From NCBI RefSeq assembly GCF_001280005.1, contig NZ_LGDW01000071.1, forward strand, positions 1-16,450: DNA of 16,450 bases. Reading direction: 5' to 3'. The position numbers were made by a program, and so were the translations under genes. The first letter of the stretch is position 1; the number at the start of each line of letters is the position of its first letter. The notes under the pieces are model-generated. The model did no database searches and was not told the origin of the DNA. It saw only the letters and a list, made by a program, of their open reading frames with translations. Shown here piece by piece: positions 6,826-13,450 of this stretch. Origin of the DNA: Streptomyces sp. NRRL WC-3618. Lineage in GTDB: Bacteria; Actinomycetota; Actinomycetes; Streptomycetales; Streptomycetaceae.

Positions 6826-6868
6826 TTCCTCCCACGAACCCGAATCAACACGAGTTGAAGGACTGCCG

Positions 6869-7909
6869 ATGGTCACTCGCCGCGACGTAGCTCGCTTGGC
6901 AGGCACATCGGAGGCCCTGGTCAGTTACGTACTCAACGACGGCCCGCGCAAGGTCGCGCCTCACACCCGTGAGCGGATCCTCGCGGCCATCAAGCAGCTC
7001 GGCTACCGCCCCAACGTGGTGGCCCGGTCGCTGAAGACGTCGCGGACCATGACCTTCGGGCTTGTGGTGCCCGACAACTCCAACCCGTTCTTCGCCGAGC
7101 TGGCACGCGTGATCGAGGATGTCGGCTTCGCCTCCGGCTACACGATGCTGCTGGGTAACGCGATGGGGGACGACGCCCGAGAGGCGGCGTACATCCGGAC
7201 ACTGCTCGACCGGCAGGTCGACGGACTCATCGTGGTACCGGCGCACGGCCCGCACAGCTGGATCACCGAGTTGTCCGACCAGGCCGTGCCCCGACTCGTG
7301 CTCGACCGCGAGCTGGACCTGCCGGGTGCGACGCATGTCCTCACCGACAACGAGGGCGGCGGTTATCAGGCCACCACCCACCTGATCGGTCATGGAAGAG
7401 AGCGGATCGGCTGTATCGCCGGGCTCGAAGGCATTCACCCGACGGTCGACCGGGTCGCGGGCTGGCGCCGGGCTCTGGCCGACGCCGGACGGGATCCGGC
7501 AGACGCGCCTGTGACGCACGTGCCGTTCGGGCGGGCCGACGGTTACCGCGCCGGCCGGCGCATGCTCGCGGACGCGCAGCGCCCGGACGCCCTTTTCGTC
7601 GCCAGCGATGAGCAGGCGATCGGCGTGCTCCGGGCCGCCGCCGAACTCGGTCTGCGCGTTCCCGACGATGTGGCGGTCTGCGCTTTCGACGGTATCGATG
7701 GCAGCGAGTACACGGTGCCCGCGCTGACCACGATGCGTCAGCCCTTCGACGAGCTGGGCCGTTCGGCCGTCGAGTGGCTGCTGGCCAAGATCGCCGATCC
7801 GGCGCTGCCGGTGGAGCGGATCACGCATCCCACCACGCTTGTCGCACGCGGCTCCTGTGGCTGTCCCGATCCGACCGGGTTCGACTCGGAGTTCGGCGCC
7901 CGCTTATAA
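6869..7909 (+). CDS. LacI-family transcriptional regulator of the sugar operon
   Basis: A 346-residue protein starting at ATG 6869, with GAAGGA six bases upstream. The N-terminal helix-turn-helix and hinge follow the family pattern: RRDVARLAGTSEALVSYVLND (residues 4-24), TRERILAAIKQLGYRPNVVARSLKT (to about 57). The rest is a periplasmic-binding-protein-like effector domain, with FGLVVPDNSNPFFAELARVIED, VDGLIVVPA and the C-terminal VAVCAFDGID and TMRQPFDELGRSAVEWL. The NSNPFF segment is common in RbsR/PurR-like members. It would bind DNA until a sugar or sugar phosphate is present; the operon downstream suggests a pentose signal. The last sense codon is TTA (7904-7906), the rare bldA-dependent leucine codon, followed by TAA. 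It is 501 bases from the binding-protein gene, so may be transcribed separately. Confidence 0.9.
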   Translation: MVTRRDVARLAGTSEALVSYVLNDGPRKVAPHTRERILAAIKQLGYRPNVVARSLKTSRTMTFGLVVPDNSNPFFAELARVIEDVGFASGYTMLLGNAMGDDAREAAYIRTLLDRQVDGLIVVPAHGPHSWITELSDQAVPRLVLDRELDLPGATHVLTDNEGGGYQATTHLIGHGRERIGCIAGLEGIHPTVDRVAGWRRALADAGRDPADAPVTHVPFGRADGYRAGRRMLADAQRPDALFVASDEQAIGVLRAAAELGLRVPDDVAVCAFDGIDGSEYTVPALTTMRQPFDELGRSAVEWLLAKIADPALPVERITHPTTLVARGSCGCPDPTGFDSEFGARL

Positions 7910-7935
7910 CGGCTGAACCGCGTGGTGGGCATCCT

Positions 7936-7978
7936 TGACCGACTTCGACCGGACTTCGACCGGACTTCGACCGGACTT
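7936..7978. repeat. 11-bp tandem repeat downstream of the LacI gene
   Basis: Three perfect copies of CGACCGGACTT (7946-7956, 7957-7967, 7968-7978) follow one imperfect 10-bp copy (7936-7945), 27 bases after the regulator stop. The 11-bp period places the copies on nearly the same face of the helix. Confidence 0.9.
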
Positions 7979-8112
7979 CGGGGTCCGGAACCCTCTGCGC
8001 GGTTCCCGTACGTCCGCGTCCGCACCTGCGCTGAACAGGCCTTTTCCCAGGCGCTTTCCCTGGTGCGATGCGATGACTGTCCGCGACTCGGTTGTCCACG
8101 GCTACCCGCCGG

Positions 8113-8141
8113 CTGGGCAACCCGACCCGCAGGGTGCCCAG
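8113..8141. terminator. Hairpin in the LacI-sugar operon spacer, possible terminator
   Basis: CTGGGC pairs with GCCCAG and ACCC with GGGT around an 8-base loop, with one bulged A, for 10 pairs. It lies about 200 bases after the regulator stop and could end its transcript or act within the operon leader. No T-tract follows. Confidence 0.35.
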
Positions 8142-8240
8142 GGCGACCCCTGAATGGTCGGCCCGGCAACCGGTCTGCGGCCTTCTTCCACTCGTGAGCC
8201 GGGGCGGCACGTCCCCCGACTGCCGCCTCCCGCCCGCCGA

Positions 8241-8287
8241 CCCGGCACAACCTGTCCCGGCACAAGCTTCTCTGTCCCGGCACAAGC
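8241..8287. repeat. Three CCCGGCACAA repeats
   Basis: CCCGGCACAA begins at 8241, 8256 and 8276. The last two belong to a 16-bp perfect direct repeat, CTGTCCCGGCACAAGC (8252-8267 and 8272-8287), with a 20-bp period. Confidence 0.85.
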
Positions 8288-8302
8288 CTGCCCTGATGGA
8301 TC

Positions 8303-8398
8303 ACCCAATGACCCAAAGACCCCAAGACCCAATGACGCACTCTCGCACTCCCGCACTCCCGCACTCCCGCACTCCCGCACTCCCGCAATGACGCGATG
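8303..8398. repeat. 8-bp-period tandem array, about 12 units, upstream of the sugar-binding gene
   Basis: In register, the units are ACCCAATG, ACCCAAAG, ACCCCAAG, ACCCAATG, ACGCACTC, TCGCACTC, four of CCGCACTC, CCGCAATG and ACGCGATG. The centre is perfect and the flanks have diverged, as expected of slippage expansion. The array stops at the GAAAGG ribosome site of the binding-protein gene. Confidence 0.9.
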
Positions 8399-8410
8399 AA
8401 AGGCACACCC

Positions 8411-9451
8411 ATGTACAACACCCGCAGCACGCGCAGAGTCCGCTCCGCCACCGTCGTCGCCGCAGCCGCGACGAGCCTGCTGGTCCTGGTGACCGGCTGT
8501 GGCCGGGGCGACCAGAGCACCGGTAGCGGAAGCAAAGACGAGGCGCGTATCGCCATCGTCACCCGTGACTTCACCAACCCCTACTGGGCGGCGCTGCGCG
8601 ACGGTGCGATCGCCGAGGGCAAGAAGCAGGGCGTCAAGGTGGAGGTCCAGGCCGGCGCGTCGGAGACCGACAGCACCGGGGAGAACGCCAAGCTCTCGAC
8701 CCTGGCGGGGCAGAAGTACAACTGCTTCGGTGTGGTGCCGGTGAACGCCACCAACGTGATCACTCCGCTGGTCCCGGTGGCGCAGAAGAAGATCCCGATC
8801 CTCAACCTGGACACCCAGATCGATGCGGACGCCTCGAAGCAGGCCGGCGTCTCCTACGCGTCGTTCATCGGCTCGGACAACCTGTCCGCAGGGCAGCTGG
8901 CGGGGCAGGGGCTGCTGAAGCGCATGGGTGGCAAGGGCGAGGTGGCCATCCTTCAGGGCATCGCCGGAGAGCAGAACGGCATCAACCGTCAGAAGGGCTT
9001 CTCGCAGGAGGTGGCGGGCAAGCTGAACATCGTGGCCACCCAGCCGGCCGACTACGACCAGGCCAAGGCGCTGACGGTCACCGAGGGCATCCTCAAGGCG
9101 CACCCGAAGATCACCGGGATCTTCGCCGCCAACGACACCATGGGACTGGGCGCCGCGCAGGCGGTGCGCAACGCCGGGCTGACCGGGAAGGTGTCCATCA
9201 TCTCGGTGGACGGCATCACCGCCGCGCTCGACGCGGTCAAGGCGGGCCAGCTCACCGGCACGATCTCGCAGTACCCGTACGCCGAGGGCCAGTTGGCCGT
9301 GCAGGCGTGCATCAACCTGGTCGCCCACAAGACCGTGCCCGCCCGGATCGTCGCGCCGATCGCGCTGATCGACTCGAGCAACGCGGCCAAGGCGATCAGC
9401 TCCTTCCCGCAGCCGTTCGTGCCCTTCGCCAACCCGCTGACCGGGAAGTGA
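8411..9451 (+). CDS. Lipoprotein sugar-binding protein of a ribose/CUT2-type ABC transporter
   Basis: A 346-residue protein from ATG 8411, preceded by GAAAGG at good spacing; an in-frame ATG at 8396 has no ribosome site. The N-terminus is a lipoprotein signal: a basic start, a hydrophobic core and the lipobox LVTGC with the modified cysteine at about residue 30. The mature part is a Peripla_BP_4 (RbsB-like) fold: RIAIVTRDFTNPYWAALRDGAIAEGKKQGVKVEV, then NCFGVVPVNATNVITPLV, VAILQGIAGEQNGINRQKGF and GIFAANDTMGLGAAQAV. It would be anchored outside the membrane and deliver a monosaccharide to the permease seven bases downstream. Kinase and pyranase genes in the operon point to ribose or a similar pentose, but specificity is inferred. 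Confidence 0.9.
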   Translation: MYNTRSTRRVRSATVVAAAATSLLVLVTGCGRGDQSTGSGSKDEARIAIVTRDFTNPYWAALRDGAIAEGKKQGVKVEVQAGASETDSTGENAKLSTLAGQKYNCFGVVPVNATNVITPLVPVAQKKIPILNLDTQIDADASKQAGVSYASFIGSDNLSAGQLAGQGLLKRMGGKGEVAILQGIAGEQNGINRQKGFSQEVAGKLNIVATQPADYDQAKALTVTEGILKAHPKITGIFAANDTMGLGAAQAVRNAGLTGKVSIISVDGITAALDAVKAGQLTGTISQYPYAEGQLAVQACINLVAHKTVPARIVAPIALIDSSNAAKAISSFPQPFVPFANPLTGK

Positions 9452-9458
9452 TCTGATC

Positions 9459-10418
9459 ATGGCAGAGGCGCAGGCGCCGGCCCGGTTCGGCGCAAACCTC
9501 TCGGTCGAGGCGGCGGCACGGTTCGCCGCCCCGATCGGGCTGGGCGTGGTGTTCGTCGTTTTCTTCATCGCCACGCCCGACTTCCTCACCACGTCCAACA
9601 TCAGTGACCTGTTGGTGTCCGCGTCGATCCTGCTGGTCCTCGCCATGGGGCAGCAGTTGGTCGTCACGGTGGCGGGCATCGACCTGTCGGTGGGGTCCAA
9701 CCTGCCCTGGTCGGCGGCGGTGCTCGGGTACGCCTACACCCATGGCTGGGGGCTGGCCGTCTCGGTGTCGCTGGCACTGCTGGCAGGGCTGGCGGTGGGT
9801 GTGGTGAACGGCCTGCTGGTGGCCCGGCTGAACATGACCGACTTCATCGTCACGCTCGGCTCGCTGTCCGTGGTCAGCGGCCTCACCCTGCTGCTGACCA
9901 GCGGCAACACCGTCCCGGTGAACTCCGGGTTCCTGCGCGGTCTGGCGATCGACGGGATCGGCCCGATCCGCTGGTTCTGGGTGCTGGGCTTCCTGGTGGC
10001 CGCGCTGGTGGGCTTCGTGCTGTTCCGCACCCGTACCGGCACCTACCTGCTCTCGACCGGCGGCAACATCGACGCCGCACGCGGGGCGGGCATCCACGTC
10101 AACCGCATCCGGCTGATCGCCTACGCCAGCTCCGGGCTCGCCTGTGGGATCGCGGCCGTGCTGTTCGTGGCCCGTACCGGTGGCTCCGACCCCAGTCTGC
10201 AGACCGACCTGCTGCTCAGCTCCATCGCCGCGGTGGTGCTCGGAGGGTCCAGCCTGTTCGGCGGGAAGGCCTCCGTACTCGGCTCGGTAGCAGGAGCGTT
10301 GCTGCTGCAAAGTCTGATCAACGGTTTCACCCTGGTCGGCATCTCGCAGTACTACCAGCCCGTCGCGGTAGGTGCCGTGGTGCTCGGGGCGGCCTTCATC
10401 TCCCGGTTCCAGAAGTAG
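9459..10418 (+). CDS. ABC transporter permease, RbsC/FrcC type (BPD_transp_2)
   Basis: A 319-residue integral membrane protein with about eight to ten hydrophobic helices, starting with APIGLGVVFVVFFIA near residue 25 and ending with VGAVVLGAAFIS. The family hallmark AGIDLSVGS is at about residues 72-80, and GGNIDAARGAGIHVNRIRLIAY, the cytoplasmic loop that contacts the ATPase, follows a helix pair in the second half. It forms, probably as a dimer, the channel for the sugar delivered by the lipoprotein. GGGAAG overlaps the end of the upstream gene and serves as ribosome site. The next gene starts eight bases after its stop. Confidence 0.92.
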   Translation: MAEAQAPARFGANLSVEAAARFAAPIGLGVVFVVFFIATPDFLTTSNISDLLVSASILLVLAMGQQLVVTVAGIDLSVGSNLPWSAAVLGYAYTHGWGLAVSVSLALLAGLAVGVVNGLLVARLNMTDFIVTLGSLSVVSGLTLLLTSGNTVPVNSGFLRGLAIDGIGPIRWFWVLGFLVAALVGFVLFRTRTGTYLLSTGGNIDAARGAGIHVNRIRLIAYASSGLACGIAAVLFVARTGGSDPSLQTDLLLSSIAAVVLGGSSLFGGKASVLGSVAGALLLQSLINGFTLVGISQYYQPVAVGAVVLGAAFISRFQK

Positions 10419-10426
10419 AGGCGAAA

Positions 10427-11257
10427 ATGACGGACACTTCGGCCCGCGCCGCGGGCGAACCCTCCACCTCGGGCTCCACCTCGGGCTCGGCCGCCCCGAC
10501 CGACCCGCCACTCGTCGAGATCACCGGGTTGCGCAAGTCCTTCGGCGCCGTGCACGCACTGCGCGGCGTGGACCTGACACTGGCTGTCGGCGAGGTCACC
10601 GCGCTGCTGGGCGACAACGGCGCGGGCAAGTCCACCCTGGTGCGCTGCCTGACCGGCGTACACCCGCCGGACGACGGCCAGATCCGGTTCCGTGGTGAGC
10701 CGATCTACCTCGGCTCACCGGACGACGCCCGGCAGTTGGGCATCGAGACCGTGTACCAGACCCTCGGGCTCATCGAGGACCTGTCGGTATGGCAGAACCT
10801 GTATCTGAACCGGGAGTTGACCAGCGGATTCGGTCCGTTCCGGGTGCTGGACAAGAAGTCCATGATCTCGGACAGCCGGGAGATCCTGTCCCGGCTGGAT
10901 GTGAACGTGCCGAACGTCCGGGCCACGGTACGGCGGATGTCCGGCGGCCAGCGGCAGAGCATCGCCATCGCCAGGGCGGCCAACTGGGGCAAGACCCTGG
11001 TGATCATGGACGAGCCCACCGCCGCGCTGGGCGTACGGGAGACGGCGGCCGTCGAGGCGCTGATCCGACGGCTCCGGGACGCGGCGGTGACCGTGCTGCT
11101 CATCAGCCACGACATGGGCCAGGTGGCGCGGGTCGCGGACACCGCGTACGTGCTGCGCCGAGGGCAGACCGCGGCCCGGCGGACCGTCGCCGACACGACT
11201 GGCGATGAGCTGGTCGGGCTGATCACGGGGGCCGTCGAAGGTTCGGCGCATGAGTGA
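10427..11257 (+). CDS. Sugar ABC transporter ATP-binding protein with a single nucleotide-binding domain
   Basis: A 276-residue ATPase. A Ser/Thr/Gly-rich leader (residues 1-27) precedes one complete ABC domain: Walker A GDNGAGKST (62-70), Q-loop Gln111 (TVYQT), signature MSGGQ (171-175), Walker B LVIMDEP (191-197) and the H-loop His228 (LLISHDM). RbsA and other CUT2 ATPases usually carry two fused ABC domains in about 500 residues; this one stops after one, like FrcA of the Frc-type fructose transporter. It would work as a homodimer with the permease. The segment NRELTSGFGPFRVLDKKSM is typical of FrcA-like sequences. The ATG has GAGGCG just upstream, and the 3' end overlaps the kinase gene by 8 bases. 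Confidence 0.92.
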   Translation: MTDTSARAAGEPSTSGSTSGSAAPTDPPLVEITGLRKSFGAVHALRGVDLTLAVGEVTALLGDNGAGKSTLVRCLTGVHPPDDGQIRFRGEPIYLGSPDDARQLGIETVYQTLGLIEDLSVWQNLYLNRELTSGFGPFRVLDKKSMISDSREILSRLDVNVPNVRATVRRMSGGQRQSIAIARAANWGKTLVIMDEPTAALGVRETAAVEALIRRLRDAAVTVLLISHDMGQVARVADTAYVLRRGQTAARRTVADTTGDELVGLITGAVEGSAHE

Positions 11258-12299
11258 GCACCGCTCGCCGCTCGTCGTGGTGATCGGTTCGGTGAACATC
11301 GACCACGTCGTGGTCGCCGACGCCTTCCCGTCTCCCGGGCAGACCATCCTGGGCCGGACCGCGCAGGTCACCCTGGGTGGCAAGGGAGCGAACCAGGCGG
11401 TGGCGGCGGCCTCCGGCGGGGTGCGCACCGCGATGATCGCCCGGGTCGGCGACGACGCCGAGGCGGACACGGCGCGGGCGGGCCTGGCCGCGCGAGGGGT
11501 GGACGTACGCGGGGTGACCGCGGTGCCCGGCGCCGAGACCGGCACCGCGTGGATCACCGTGGCCGCCGGTGACAACTCCATCATCGTGGTCCCCGGCGCC
11601 AACTTCGCTTGGCAGTCCGAGGACGATCCCACCGGCGGCGCCGGTGCGGAGGCGGCGGTCGTGCTGGCCCAGCTGGAGATCCCGCTGGACGTGGTCCAGC
11701 GCGCGGCAGCCGCCTGCCGGGGACGGTTCCTGCTCAACGCCGCCCCGGCCGCCGAGCTGCCGGACGAGCTGATCTCCCGCTGCGACGTACTCATCGTGAA
11801 CGAGCACGAGCAGGCGGTGGTCTCCGGGCGGACAGGCGCGGAGCCGGCGACAGAACCGGCCGCCGTACGGGAGGCGCACGCCGCACTGCGCGGCCGGGGC
11901 GCCAAGGCAGTGGTCACCACCCTGGGTGCGGCAGGCGTGATCGTCACCGATACCGACGGCACCACCACCGTGCTCCCTGCGATGCCCGCCGAGGTAGTGG
12001 ACACCACCGGCGCCGGCGACGCGTTCACCGGGGTGTTCGCCGCCCGACTGGCCGCCGGGGACTCGATCCTGGCGGCCGCCCGGCTGGGCATCGCGGCCGG
12101 ATCCCTGGCGGTACGGGTGGCTGGTGCCCAGCAGCACCACGTCGACCTGGAAACCCTGCGCGCCATGGCCGGCACAGCCCGCACGACCCGCACCACAGAT
12201 ACGGCCGACACCACACCTGCACCCGCTCCCACCGGCATCACGGATCCCACCGATCCCACCGGCGTCACAGGCATCGCAGGCATCACCGGAAAGGACTGA
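11250..12299 (+). CDS. rbsK: PfkB-family sugar kinase, probable ribokinase
   Basis: A 349-residue kinase overlapping the ATPase gene by 8 bases, so translationally coupled. The N-terminal VIGSVNIDHVV (11-21) and substrate motif GGKGANQAVAAA (43-54) are ribokinase signatures. The C-terminal PfkB motif DTTGAGDAFTGVFAARLAAG supplies the catalytic Asp of GAGD and the anion hole; NEHE (about 188-191) fits the metal-site region. It should phosphorylate ribose or a similar sugar at the 5 position using ATP in the cytoplasm. After the usual end near residue 305 there is a tail of about 40 residues rich in Thr, Asp, Ala and Pro, partly encoded by short DNA repeats (GATCCCACC twice at 12243-12260). Deoxyribokinase or another PfkB sugar kinase remains possible. 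Confidence 0.88.
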   Translation: MSEHRSPLVVVIGSVNIDHVVVADAFPSPGQTILGRTAQVTLGGKGANQAVAAASGGVRTAMIARVGDDAEADTARAGLAARGVDVRGVTAVPGAETGTAWITVAAGDNSIIVVPGANFAWQSEDDPTGGAGAEAAVVLAQLEIPLDVVQRAAAACRGRFLLNAAPAAELPDELISRCDVLIVNEHEQAVVSGRTGAEPATEPAAVREAHAALRGRGAKAVVTTLGAAGVIVTDTDGTTTVLPAMPAEVVDTTGAGDAFTGVFAARLAAGDSILAAARLGIAAGSLAVRVAGAQQHHVDLETLRAMAGTARTTRTTDTADTTPAPAPTGITDPTDPTGVTGIAGITGKD

Positions 12300-12303
12300 A
12301 CCC

Positions 12304-12699
12304 GTGCAACGCAACGGCATCATCCACCACGAGCTGGCCGGCCTGATCGCCGGTCTCCGGCACACCGACACCTTCGTCATCAGCGACGCCGGGCTTCCCC
12401 TGCCGCCCGGTATGCCCGTCGTGGATCTCGGTTACCGGTACGGCCAGCCCTCGTTCGTGGACGTCACGGAAACCGTGCTCGCGCAGATCGTGGTCGAGCA
12501 CAGCTGGGTGACCGACCAGGTCCGCGAGATCAATCCCACCGTCCACGCCGCACTGCGCTCGTTCGGGCTCGAGCCCGAACCCGTCGACCACGACGAGTTC
12601 AAGGCCCGGGTCCGGGACGCCAAGTTCGCCGTGCGCACCGGTGAGGACACGTTCTACGCCAACGTTCTCTGCCGCGCCGGCGTCCCGTTCACCCCGTGA
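12304..12699 (+). CDS. rbsD: D-ribose pyranase (RbsD/FucU mutarotase family)
   Basis: A 131-residue protein beginning at GTG 12304, four bases after the kinase stop, with GGAAAGGA across the kinase end. The catalytic set of RbsD is present at the expected places: His20 (HTD), Asp28 (SDAGLP), His96 (VDHDEF) and Tyr118/Asn120 (FYANV). The family interconverts beta-pyranose and beta-furanose forms of ribose, feeding the furanose to ribokinase; it forms large ring-shaped oligomers. Its presence is the best evidence that the operon handles ribose, though FucU-type mutarotases share the fold. It is the last operon gene; I see no clear terminator, and the 216-base gap that follows holds no other gene. 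Confidence 0.92.
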   Translation: MQRNGIIHHELAGLIAGLRHTDTFVISDAGLPLPPGMPVVDLGYRYGQPSFVDVTETVLAQIVVEHSWVTDQVREINPTVHAALRSFGLEPEPVDHDEFKARVRDAKFAVRTGEDTFYANVLCRAGVPFTP

Positions 12700-12915
12700 C
12701 CGGCTACGCGAAACCGTCCGGATGCCGTCAACACCTGCCTGGGGCACCTCGGGGAGGCTGACGACAACTGTGCTCCATTGGCAGCGCGTTGCCCCCGCGT
12801 TGGGCGCCGCGGGCACTCTTGCCGAGTCGGCCGAGGGCACACGGCACCGCGCCCGAGGTCGTCGACGGAGTCCCGCAAGGGCTTCGCTCAGCACTCGACC
12901 AACAGGGGACGGATC

Positions 12916-13377
12916 ATGAAGAACAAGGGCAGTCGGACACTCACCCGGGCTCTGCCGGTCGCCGCCATGGCGTTCGCCGCGCTGATGACCACGGGCACGT
13001 CCGCTTCGGCCGCCGGGCTGGGGTGCAGCGGATACAGCTGTGACGGTCAGGATCCTGGTCCGGTCAGCTGGGACTCCGGTCCGACCACCGACGCGACGGC
13101 GACCGTCGACGGATACGCCACCGTGGAACTGCGCTCCGGCAAGAAGGACGCCAGATGGTACGGCTGGGCGAGAACGGCCACGCGCTACTACAAGTACGGC
13201 GTGTGGATCGACCGGTCCACGGACGGCGGCCGGACGTGGGACGGGACGCGCGGATACGAGCACCGTGACGGCGGCGACGCGTACACGCCCATGCAGTACT
13301 GGCCGGACGGTACTTGGCTGCGCGCGTGTGTGAACGTCGAGGGCATCGAGCTGAAGTGCACCCGCTGGGTCAGCTGA
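12916..13377 (+). CDS. Secreted DUF2690-like protein (YjfA family)
   Basis: A 153-residue protein from ATG 12916. It has a clear Sec signal: basic MKNKGSRTLTR, hydrophobic core PVAAMAFAALM and a cleavage site after about SASAA (residue 33). The mature protein of about 120 residues opens with GCSGYSCDGQDP, close to the CxxxxCxGxDP opening of DUF2690 domains, followed by VELRSGKKDARWYGWART, which parallels the VELRYS...AWAR part, although the middle cysteine of that family is missing. The C-terminal part adds two more cysteines in LRACVNVEGIELKCTRW, so disulfides are likely outside the cell. Function of the family is unknown. It is monocistronic and convergent with the AfsR-like gene. Confidence 0.8.
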   Translation: MKNKGSRTLTRALPVAAMAFAALMTTGTSASAAGLGCSGYSCDGQDPGPVSWDSGPTTDATATVDGYATVELRSGKKDARWYGWARTATRYYKYGVWIDRSTDGGRTWDGTRGYEHRDGGDAYTPMQYWPDGTWLRACVNVEGIELKCTRWVS

Positions 13378-13383
13378 CGCACC

Positions 13384-13437
13384 CCGGGCGGCGGCCCCGA
13401 GCGAGTTTGAGTTCCCGTGCTCGGGGCCGGCGCCCGG
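13384..13437. terminator. Very strong bidirectional terminator between convergent genes
   Basis: An 18-pair stem with a single G-G mismatch (13384-13402 with 13419-13437; the inner GGCCCCGAGC arm is perfect) encloses a 16-base loop that is relatively T-rich. It starts seven bases after the secreted-protein stop and ends 14 bases before the AfsR-like stop, so can serve both. Confidence 0.85.
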
Positions 13438-13450
13438 CGCCACGGACGTC

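Larger units (their letters stand above)
6552..6868. other. Intergenic region between the sigma-factor operon and the LacI regulator
   Basis: This 317-base gap holds a large stem (6635-6688) that may end the sigma operon, a good promoter at 6797-6825 and the ribosome site of the regulator. A shorter GGCGG/CCGCC inverted repeat lies near 6730-6750. I found no credible gene and no clear 14-16 bp LacI operator. Confidence 0.5.
7910..8410. other. 500-base spacer before the sugar operon, rich in short repeats
   Basis: No convincing gene lies here. Within it are an 11-bp tandem repeat (7936-7978), a 10-pair hairpin (8113-8141), CCCGGCACAA repeats (8241-8287) and an 8-bp-period array (8303-8398) ending at the ribosome site of the binding-protein gene. 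The operon promoter and the regulator's operator should be here, but I cannot identify either with confidence. Confidence 0.6.

Noticed and set aside
6797..6868. Upstream extension of the LacI gene from TTG 6797
   Set aside because: The TTG belongs to the likely -35 element, and family sequence and ribosome site point to ATG 6869.
8303..8398. Possible CRISPR array
   Set aside because: The units are 8 bases with no spacers, and there are no cas genes.
8396..8410. ATG 8396 as the start of the binding protein
   Set aside because: It lies in the repeat array and overlaps the ribosome site of ATG 8411, which gives a normal lipoprotein signal.
7910..8410. A LacI-type operator in the spacer
   Set aside because: I looked for a 14-16 bp palindrome with a central CG. 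The near match around AGGCGCTTTCC is not symmetrical enough to claim.
8102..9700. A 532-codon minus-strand open frame opposite the binding protein and permease
   Set aside because: It reads antisense to obvious genes and through the 8-bp array, giving repetitive peptide; no ribosome site or family sequence.
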